Made by a program: the position numbers and the translations under genes. From positions 1 through 64,000 of the forward strand of contig JANTQF010000162.1 in NCBI GenBank assembly GCA_032988165.1: a stretch of DNA of 64,000 nucleotides. Direction: 5' to 3'. Below, piece by piece: positions 35,222 to 43,697 of this stretch; position 1 is the stretch's first letter; each line of letters begins with the position of its first letter. This DNA is from Emmonsiellopsis sp. PD_33. Its lineage: Eukaryota; Ascomycota; Eurotiomycetes; Onygenales; Ajellomycetaceae. A model generated the notes under the pieces. The model worked only from the letters and a program-made list of their open reading frames with translations. It was not told the origin of the DNA and made no database searches.

Positions 35222-36997
35222 TCACCCCTGACCAACAGCCACACCCCTCCTCCCCTCTGGCTTCGGCCGCCCGGGCGGCCACCAATCAAACAAATCCAAC
35301 GCCTCCTCCGTCCAGGGGCCCTGGTCTTCCTCGTCGACATCTACACACGTCGCGACGTGCTGGTTCCGCTTTGGCGCAAGGAGGCTCTGGCGCGTGCGCG
35401 GGACGGGGGCGGCGGATATCGTGCGTAGCGGTGATGTGTCTGAGAGGGATTTTTGGAGGGGTTTTGAAGGGGGGAGCTTAGCGTTTGCTGGTTGGGGAGA
35501 TGTATCGGTCTCGTTTTGGATTGGGAGGGGTTGGGGATGGGGTTGGGGCGCAGTATCGACTCGCGATGTGACAGCGATGTCTGAGTGGCTACGAGAGAGG
35601 GGTCGAGGGGAAGATATTGGTTTATTAGCAGGAGGCGGAGGTGGTGGGGGTGGCGGAAAAGCATTATTGACGCCTATTGTGCGCGGGATGTCTGAGTGGC
35701 TTCGGACAAGAGGTCGATGCAGTGATACGGGCTTGTTGGCCGGAGGGTTTAGTGGTGGTGGCTCTTTGATAGGTTCTAGAACTGGATCTTGTACGGGAGG
35801 AGTAGGCTCCCGCTCTTCTCGTAACCGGGGCGGTGGTTTCTGACCGCTCGGTTTGAAAAACTGATGCAGGCTCTTGTTCTTTAGCTGCGGAGGGGATGGA
35901 GGAGCGGCTTCTTCGAGCGCATGTAACATTGAGCTAGACGGGACGAAATGGAGGGTGCTGCTGATGTCTGTTGATGCGAGAGTTGCCGATTTAAAGGCGG
36001 GTATAGGAGGGGGGATATTCTCGGTTTCCGAGCTCGAATCTTCTATAAGTATTGGGGGTTGTTTGTCTCGTGGTTTCATGTTCTTCGCATTCCTAGTGTC
36101 ATCTGGAGGCTTTGTGGATGGGCGGGATTGGGGGAGTAGATCTTTGTACATGAGTTTTTTGCGTGGTTTCTCTGTGGCTATACGTAGAGTATTTGCGACC
36201 CCGTTCGAATTGGATAAATCTATGAGGGTCTGTGATTTGGTCCCCTTCCCTTGTTCAGCGGCGGCGGTCTGGGTGGGTTTTGAGGATTTGGAAAATTTCG
36301 AGCTGTTGCGTGGCAAACCGCCTGCTGATTGAAAGGGGGAGGTAGAATTCGAAGTAGTGGCATATGAATTAGTATCACGAAGCGGACCATGGCGCGCTGG
36401 CACATCGACATCCTTTTCCTGGGTACTGGCGACAGTCTTCCGTCTCTTGGGAGGCCGCTCAACTGTGGTAGGAACTGGGTCAGCCGCGATCTGGTGACGC
36501 CTCTCATACGGAGATCTGTCCAGTGCCGCTGTCCTTCCAATCGGAGTCCTCCTGATTCCCAGCACCTCGTTCAATGACTTTATGTGCCCAGACGAGGCTG
36601 GGGCTGGGGTACTGAACGCAGTCCCTGGGCGATTCGTTCCGGGAGAAAAGGCCTTCGCCGGGGAAGAGCCAGCACCATGTTTCCTCTTGTCCAACAGCTC
36701 CGTCAGATCCGTCTGGCTCTTTTCGACGCATTCGCCCACCTGGACAAGAACCCCTCGTTCCAACTCTAGCTCGTCGCCGTCATTTAGCTCTTCACTCTCG
36801 CGCCAGTGTAGGTCTCCTATGAAGTTGCCCGGGACATCATAGACCATAACCCGCCTGTTGAAGGTGTGGAAGCGCAGGAAACCATCCTGCCATCGTTTTG
36901 CCTTGCGCCTGAGATCGTGGGTGAATAGACAGCGGAACTTGATAACGGGGGCGGTGTTCTGGGCTGGGGGGACGAGGGAGGATGCGGTGGAATTCAT
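35222..36997 (-). CDS. DUF2439/ZGRF1-like protein (Mte1/Dbl2 type)
   Basis: A single exon encodes 591 residues. Residues 17-100 form the DUF2439 domain (IKFRCLFTHDLRRKAKRWQDGFLRFHTFNRRVMVYD ... ELERGVLVQVGE), found at the N terminus of ZGRF1, S. cerevisiae Mte1 and S. pombe Dbl2, which guide Mph1/Fml1-type helicases to recombination structures. There is no helicase domain, as in Mte1 and Dbl2. The rest is disordered, with a basic PPKRRKT signal near 183, a hydrophobic-acidic ILIEDSSSE stretch at 316-324 resembling a SUMO-interacting motif, NKSLHQFFKP at 374-383 resembling a PCNA-binding PIP box, and three related repeats (ANKPxSxxRPLxRSHSD). The C-terminal PWTEEALDLFDWWPPG is like the conserved end of fungal relatives. 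The ATG at 36997 is chosen; an in-frame GTG precedes it. It shares a promoter region with Rvs167. Confidence 0.85.
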   Translation of the reverse strand: MNSTASSLVPPAQNTAPVIKFRCLFTHDLRRKAKRWQDGFLRFHTFNRRVMVYDVPGNFIGDLHWRESEELNDGDELELERGVLVQVGECVEKSQTDLTELLDKRKHGAGSSPAKAFSPGTNRPGTAFSTPAPASSGHIKSLNEVLGIRRTPIGRTAALDRSPYERRHQIAADPVPTTVERPPKRRKTVASTQEKDVDVPARHGPLRDTNSYATTSNSTSPFQSAGGLPRNSSKFSKSSKPTQTAAAEQGKGTKSQTLIDLSNSNGVANTLRIATEKPRKKLMYKDLLPQSRPSTKPPDDTRNAKNMKPRDKQPPILIEDSSSETENIPPPIPAFKSATLASTDISSTLHFVPSSSMLHALEEAAPPSPPQLKNKSLHQFFKPSGQKPPPRLREEREPTPPVQDPVLEPIKEPPPLNPPANKPVSLHRPLVRSHSDIPRTIGVNNAFPPPPPPPPPANKPISSPRPLSRSHSDIAVTSRVDTAPQPHPQPLPIQNETDTSPQPANAKLPPSKPLQKSLSDTSPLRTISAAPVPRTRQSLLAPKRNQHVATCVDVDEEDQGPWTEEALDLFDWWPPGRPKPEGRRGVAVGQG

Positions 36998-38022
36998 GGC
37001 TGGCGGCACAGCGGGGAACCATCCTACCGCAGCACCATGTCATCTAGTAATGTCATCGTCGCCGCCGTGAAGCCCTCATTGTCGTGTGGTTGATTGTAGT
37101 ATATTTTGATATTTTGATATTTGAAATCGACGCGACGACGCGACTTGCTGAGTCAGCAGCCACTTAACGTGGGGTCTTGGCAGCAGGTACTGGTACATCG
37201 GGCCAAGCTTTATCTTAGCGGGGGATCAGGTACCGGTACCTGCCCGAAACACGCCTATCTCCGCCAGTCGAGATGAAGCCGAAGATGAATTTAATTCGAG
37301 ATAGAAACACCAGCTAAGAGCTGCTTGGTCCTCGCGCAGCTACTGGGTGTATTTCTTCCCTAGTTGCTGGGGCCCGCGTAGTTGCCGCCGCCAGCCCGTC
37401 CGACATCTCTAGGCGCTGGGATATTTTTTTCTCCCCATCCCCATCTCTATCCCCAACTCCAACTCCGTCTCTCGTCCCTCATCCCAAGCCCAGCCCACGC
37501 CATTAACCATGAGGGCGGTCTTCCCAGTCCTTGTCGGCCGCAGATAACCAGCTGGGCCAGCTCTGCCCGCCAGAATTGCATCACCTCGCTGCCCGCCTGT
37601 CCCACTAAGCTGATCAACATCCACGCCAAGATCTGCCTCCGTCTCCCTCTGTCTCGCTCTGTCTTCACCACCGTCGTTGCTGACAGGCTCTGCTACTGCT
37701 GACTGCTGGTTCCCGTCGCCCGTTTCCCACCAACATCTCACTGCTCAGGCTTGCGCTGTTCCGTCTCCCACCGCCAGCCCTCAAGGTGCAGAGGTGAAAC
37801 CCGCCCGCCCCAGGGATCTCCACTAGTGACGCAGCCCGTTGCACCCGCAACTGTGGTTGTCCCTCGCCGCTGTTCGTCCGCCCTTCTCAGACGCCCGCTT
37901 GAGAGACACCGCCCCTATATCTCCCCTGAAGCAGCGGGCCACTCGTCGACTGTTCCCGCGCCCTCGCCGAGAATTGACGCCCACGGCTCCCCCGGGACTG
38001 TTCCTCCCTACAACTTGGCACC
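36998..38022. promoter_or_regulatory. Divergent promoter region, ZGRF1-like and Rvs167
   Basis: This 1.0 kb lies between two start codons. It holds a direct repeat GACGCGAC-GACGCGAC at 37129-37144 (resembling the ACGCG core of MBF sites), a bZIP-type dyad TGCTGAGTCAGCA at 37146-37158 containing the Gcn4/AP-1 core TGAGTCA, and a perfect palindrome CAGGTACCGGTACCTG at 37227-37242. The Rvs167-proximal 600 bases are CT-rich leader. Site names come from general knowledge of the motifs; binding is inferred. Confidence 0.5.
37146..37158. promoter_or_regulatory. bZIP (AP-1/Gcn4-type) dyad
   Basis: TGCTGAGTCAGCA is a perfect dyad around the TGAGTCA core, the preferred site of Gcn4/CpcA-like and Maf/AP-1 bZIP factors. 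It is about 150 bases upstream of the ZGRF1-like start. Confidence 0.45.
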
Positions 38023-39707
38023 ATGCAGTCCGTACACAGGCAGTTTGGGAAGTTTATGAAGCGGTCCGCAGACGACAGCCAGGTCTCTGTCTTGCTCAAG
38101 GACTTTGATGATGCGGATAAGCTGCTGGCTAGGGTATGCAGAAACAATCTTCTATGCGGCCTTGTGGATGAGGAAACAGCTCTGACAATTAGCGGTGGTC
38201 TATAGGTTATCGACTCGAGCAAAGCATGGCGTGACGCGTGGACTGCTATTTTGTCGTACCAGGCTCGTCTGGTCCACGAATTCGAATCCCTCTACGGGCC
38301 CATTGTAGGCTCCTCAGAGCCCTCCACCCACCATATCCCCGTTGAGACCCCAGAGGCTACGCTTTCCCGGACAGCTCGACTAAACGAGGCATACGAGGAC
38401 TTGATGACGGAGCTTCTGACGGAAGTCAATAGTGTGGATGAGAGAATGATAAAGCCGGCAATGGATGCTAAGGACTATCTACAACCGTTCAAGAAGATTA
38501 TTAAAAAACGCGATGACAAGAAGGTGCGGTTCCTTGTCTCATTGCTCATATTCATATTTTTAATTTTCTGGAAGAATATATGGCTACATTTAAAGCCTCT
38601 CCAAAGCTACAAGGTATATTGACATGCTATTCTCCGCAGTTGGATTTCGAACGATATCAAAACCGTGTTGATACATCTCGAAAGAAGACGAAACGGTCAG
38701 ATAGGGACAATGCTGCGCTGGCAAAGGCAGAGATAGACCTAAACAAAGCAAGAGAGGTTCGTTCAATGCTGAACATACGAACGCTTTCTAAGCATGAGCT
38801 AAACATCATACAGGATTATAATGCCGCGGACGACCATCTTCGAACACATCTTCCGCCATTGATTACTGCCACCTTCTCAATCCTCCCCCATTTACTAGCC
38901 GCCCAGATTGACATCCAAAACACCCTCCTCGCCCTCTATTACACAACTCTCCACAACTACTGCGAACAGGAAAACTTCCCGTCTCCACCGCCCCCCATGG
39001 ACCTGGTAATCCAAACCTGGGAGCGAGATATTGCCCCCGCACAGCGCGAAGTAGAAGCAATCAGCTGTCTTACTCACGGACGGGGCGCCCGCCAACCCCG
39101 TACCTCCGACGAACATCGCAACGGCTCATTCCCAAACGGTCTCGGCTCCCGCCGCACAAGCAACCACTCCGCCATCCGCAAACCATCTGTCTCCCCGATC
39201 CGCCCCATTCGCGCCCCCTCTCCCGTCCTAGAATCAAAACCCCGCCCGAACGGCACTAACGGCCACTCCCCTTCCAACACCATCTCATCAAAACCCAGAT
39301 ACTCACCCCCGATCAGCAACGAGCCACCCGACTACGCCAACCCACCCAGTACCGGAGGCGTTACTCCCACGGGCTACGCCCCCGCCGGCCCGCGAATGGA
39401 CTACTTCAGCCGCGAACGACAACCATCTGGTCCACCGCCAGGCTCCACACCTTCTCTCAGTATGACGCCCATCGCTGCCGCGGTGGCTGCGAAGAAGAAG
39501 CCCCCGCCACCTCCACCACGAGCAGCATCCAGCCATGCGGTGTTTGTAACGGCGTTGTATGACTTTGCTGGCCAGGGCGCGGGAGATTTGGTATTTAGGG
39601 AGGGGGATCGGATTCGCGTGCTGAAAAAGACCGATAGTACGGATGATTGGTGGGAAGGGGAGCTAAAGGGAGTTAGGGGGAGTTTTCCAGCTAACTATTG
39701 CGAGTGA
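38023..39707 (+). CDS. rvs167: Rvs167 amphiphysin (N-BAR plus SH3)
   Basis: Four exons (38023-38133, 38206-38523, 38640-38756, 38814-39707) give 479 residues. Residues 1-240 form the N-BAR domain, beginning MQSVHRQFGKFMKRSADDSQV; a Pro/Ser-rich linker follows (residues about 250-420, with a PPPPPPR cluster), and an SH3 domain ends the protein (residues 424-479: ALYDF, DWWEGEL, FPANYCE). In yeasts it forms the obligate heterodimer with Rvs161, scissions endocytic vesicles, and the SH3 recruits WASP and actin regulators. Introns are 72, 116 and 57 bases; the last has a GTTCGT donor and a GCTAAAC branch point but is a multiple of three without a stop, so its removal is inferred from the family pattern KAREDYNAADDHL. 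It shares a promoter region with the ZGRF1-like gene. Confidence 0.93.
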
Positions 39708-41494
39708 TATGATCGGGATTGGGGGTCGGGATTGGACCGGAACCGGACCGGCCCCCTTTTTATGCCATTGCGCACTTATTTTGGTGCCCGTTTTGCTGTT
39801 TTTCTGTATGTGTTACGAGTTTTGTTTTCTTTATTTTTCCTTTCTAATACACTAACTGTTTTATCTTCCTTCGTCATCCTCTTGTTACTTTTTCGTTGGC
39901 GATGTTTTTTTTTCTCATCCTCCTCAGCTCCCGACTTCCCCCTTCTTCTTCTTCTTCCTCTTCTTCTTCTTTTTTGGTTCGGTTTGGTATGTACGAGAAA
40001 AAGAAATTACATATAATCATTGACCGCAGGTATAAATATTTGTTCTCTCTCCTTTCCCCCTCTCTCTTTCTGTGTGTGGCAGAGAAAAGGGAAGCAAGAG
40101 AAGAAAGACCCGGGCTTTCTTTTTTTTTTTTTCAAATGTCTCTCTACAGAACTTATAATGAGATCGATTGTCAGGAATAACTAACTAAAGTAGCTATTAT
40201 CCACACTGCTTATCTGCTAGTTCCTTTATTCCTTCAGCGGTGCGCATCCATAGTGAAGACTCAAGAGCAGGGGATGGTTTGATATCCGTATATACCAGTT
40301 GATTATATATCCATAAGCTACTGAAGCAGTAGTCAGGTCTTCTCTCACTCTTTTAACACCCTTCCTCCACCCTTCCTCCACCCTCAAAAGACCCCGGTTT
40401 GAAATCAGCACACTTATAAGTTACTTGATTGTAAAACCCGCCTATATACATCTATCCATCCATCCATCCATCCCAGTACGTACATACGTACGTACATAAA
40501 ACCATTCAAAAACCACCCCACCACCCACCTTGACATCCTCCATACTTACCCCAGCCGTCATTCAGCTGCCCCATATATCGTACGCGGTATGTCGATCATT
40601 CCGGAACGTGCATGGGATTGTTGGGTGGTGGTGATAGGATTTCCTGTTTATTTATTTCCCCCCCTCTCCTCCTTGCTGGCTGTTAGTTCTGCCGGGGTTG
40701 GTATGTAGGTTAGTTTATGGGCCAAAAAAAAAAAAGGGTAAAAGGAAAGAAAAGGAAATAACCAGACATATCTACCTGATATAAAGTTGAATTGCCGCCT
40801 CCCACCTCCCCCCCCTTCTCTTCATTGGTTTAGTGAGAGGTAGTAGTCAACTAGTTAGATTACGTCATTTCTCCTTTTTTCCCCAACTCAGCTCAGCTCA
40901 GCTGCGGCTCTTGGCTCTCTCCATAGTTACCATCCCTGAATATCTGCCAGGGCGTATGGAGAGCAATGATATACACAAGGACATACGTAGTGTGCGTAGT
41001 GCGCGGGAGAGGCGTATCATTCGTTTCTTATATTAGATAACTGGCTTCAGCCTTCATGTATTTATATCGGCGGGATAGAAAAACACGGCGGTGTGTTATT
41101 ACAAGCAGAAAGTCTCTTGTTAGCACTGACAGAAGGCGCTTTGGTTTTCTAAACGAACTCGTTATTATAAGACTGGGGTATTATTGCCCCTAATCTCACA
41201 GAACGAGCTTGCAATAAACCATATTAATTAAATAAAATCTGATAGAACAATGCATACACATATTATACAAATTTGTCCAAATTCTCTCGTAATGGGGAAC
41301 TCCAATATACTCCAATTTGTCCGAATCCCAAAACGATAAATATGCCAAAAAAAAAAAAAAAAGAGCAAACAATACTTGGGTGTTATACACCTTCTCTTGC
41401 AATGGGGAACTCGAATATTTTCCAGTTTGTTTGAGTTCCAAGTCAATAAATATGCCCCAAAAAATGATTCCACTCGCTCCCGTATGGCTCTCCA
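39708..41494. other. Convergent intergenic region
   Basis: This 1.8 kb holds the 3' flanks of Rvs167 and the PPxY membrane-protein gene. It contains CTT-rich tracts near 39940-39975, an ATCC repeat at 40451-40472, an ACGT-rich block near 40478-40497, and two diverged 65-base copies at 41282-41346 and 41392-41456. No gene is seen. Confidence 0.5.
41282..41456 (+). repeat. Diverged direct duplication, two 65-base copies
   Basis: Copies at 41282-41346 and 41392-41456 share 52 of 65 positions by my hand count, most differences being transitions. They flank an A-rich spacer and lie just past the 3' end of the membrane-protein gene, so may be in its 3' untranslated region. Confidence 0.8.
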
Positions 41495-42411
41495 TCAGTA
41501 TGGCGGGGGATTGTCGATAGGACACGGCATGTAATCGTAGTGTGGCGGCTGTGGTGTAACTACGTTCGCGTCAGAAGTAGGAGTTGCGTGAGGTTCAACG
41601 CTATCCTCAGGGGGGACGGGTGCAGCAGCGGGGCGTTGCATTTCGATATCTTCCTCGACTTGGAAGTTCATGTGAAACCACTTTTCATTTATTTGAAGTA
41701 GCACGCTCCCTAGGCCCAGGCGGAACAAATTTAAGGCAAATGCCACGATGACCCAGGAGACCATCATCGAGAAAAGGTAAATCTGCCCGAGTTCTTGAAC
41801 GGAGTCCTGTGTGGTGACTTGCCCGTATTTCTCGATACCGCGCATGTTGTTGTAGTCCGCGTCGGGGAGTTTTGCTTGCATAGAGGATGACGTATGGTAC
41901 CAGCAGAAAATCAAGCCGATGTTGCAATAAAATTGGAGGCATATATTCTCGTCACGAGGATCCCTTTCATTGACCGGTCTCTTCCCGAGAACAACACCGA
42001 TGAAGTTAATGCAGTGGAAAACTATCACTATCCCAAGAACCACTACGGCAAGAAGGGAAAAGACGGACGTAGCTGAGGCATAGGCTCGAACGAGTTCTGG
42101 GAAAGTGATGCTCAACTGCTTAAAGGCATTCATATAGGATACCCACTGGGACCCGAGCAGAGAAAATATGATGATATTCCAAAAAGCGAGAGTGAGGCTG
42201 AAGAAACAGTAGGGGAACATTAGTTTCCATTTGCGAGTTGCCCAGCCCAGGAACAAAATTGCATAGAACACTCCTATGGCCGATAAAAAAGCCTGGCTTT
42301 CCGACCAGAACAGGGAAAACCACGGAGAGTCGCCCGACGTAGTTTCGACTTTATGGGAATTAGGTTAGAAAGACAAATGACACATGCTAATGTGGAGCAG
42401 GACCTACCCAT
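41495..42411 (-). CDS. Multi-pass membrane protein with twin PPxY motifs
   Basis: Two exons, 42408-42411 and 41495-42348, give 285 residues. The first exon is only four bases (ATG plus one); GTAGGT donor, TCTAAC branch point and AAG acceptor follow, joining MV to ETTSGDSPWFSLF. About four hydrophobic segments lie near 20-37, 46-66, 95-115 and 190-215. The cytosolic-type C-terminal tail is acidic and Pro-rich and ends with PPHY and, at the extreme end, PPPY. PPxY motifs bind WW domains of Rsp5/HulA-type ubiquitin ligases, so the protein may be an adaptor or a target for membrane-protein ubiquitination. I recognise no named family. The alternative without the tiny exon would start at a GTG and lose about 25 residues. 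Confidence 0.78.
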
Positions 42412-43697
42412 GATGATTCAAATGTAGTTACTTGTTGGATGGAGATATTTCTTTCGTGAGCGCGACGAATGCAACAAGAAAGACAGAGAGGCGTGGGCGG
42501 AAATAGTAAAATGGGAAGGAAAGAACGATCGAGGGCACCTGCGCACTGTGCTTCTTCCAAGGTTATTCGCTGGCTGATCTGTTCTATCTTGCTGCTTCGA
42601 TTTGCGGTTGGTTCCGGCGTGGTAACTAAAATGTCTGTAACGAGAACGAGGCCAGGAAGATCAACGGGCAGTTTTTCTGGTCAAGAATGAACAAGTAGAA
42701 GGGGATTTGGCTTGGATGTAAAGGCCTGATAGCAGAGGGAGCTGGTAGATGGACAAGTGACTGAAAGGAACGGTGGAAAGAAGCAGCAGCGGAGACGAAG
42801 AGAAATAAGCCAAGCAGACGAAACTCTGTCTCCAACGTTCTTCATATCTCCGTTTTGATGTCACCTTTAGCTTTTCTGTTCGTCATTTGTTTGGGCCATC
42901 CCGACTTTCCAGACTTGATGAGGGTGGTTAGAGTTCAATTACTTCTTTAGGATTGATTTTGGATTATTTTATCCAAAGAGTCCCTGAAGAAGAATACCAC
43001 TTGCCGACATGAACAAGGTCCGACTTGATGTACGATTATAGGGTATATACTTTACCCATAGCCATTCTGAACAAGAACCTGAAATGCATAATAGCGATCA
43101 TATAGCTATCTCCATTGCGTAGGCGTGAATCAGCGAAGGCATTAAGCTTTCCGCCAACTCTCGCTTGGTTGCCCTCGTTCCCGCCAAAACTCTCGTCCCG
43201 ACCCATTGTGTCAAAACTTCCTTTTTTGGAAAGTCAAAAGGGCCCCCCCAGGCCGAAGGTAAGGAAGGGGTGATGACCCAGCCCCGACGAAGTCCGGAAA
43301 GCCAGTCAGAAGCGCTCCCAAGGATAGGAAGTCACAAGGAGAATGGAACAATATAGACAAAATACAATACTAGCCATATTGTTCCTGTGGAATCCCTTTA
43401 TACAACGTATCCCAAACAAAGGTAATAAACATAATCGATATGGGCAGGCTAACTGCGCCAGTAAGGAGAGAAATGAATGACATCACTGCTAGCCTGGAAG
43501 GGGAAGCCCAGCAGAATAGGTATCATGTGCTTATCCATACCTATAAAGGAGAAAGGTAACCAAAACAGAGGGGTAATGTAGAAGATGATATACACGTATG
43601 AATGGAAATCAAGCAGCCTAGCGGACGGACCAATAGTAATTATAGCAAGCCTCTCGAGAAGAGATATAATGCTGCCATATTTACAGAGAGGTCCTTA
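42412..43697. other. Intergenic region upstream of the PPxY membrane gene
   Basis: This 1.3 kb has no recognisable gene. Short frames near 42469-42864 and 43165-43356 lack domains and overlap one another on both strands. Confidence 0.5.
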
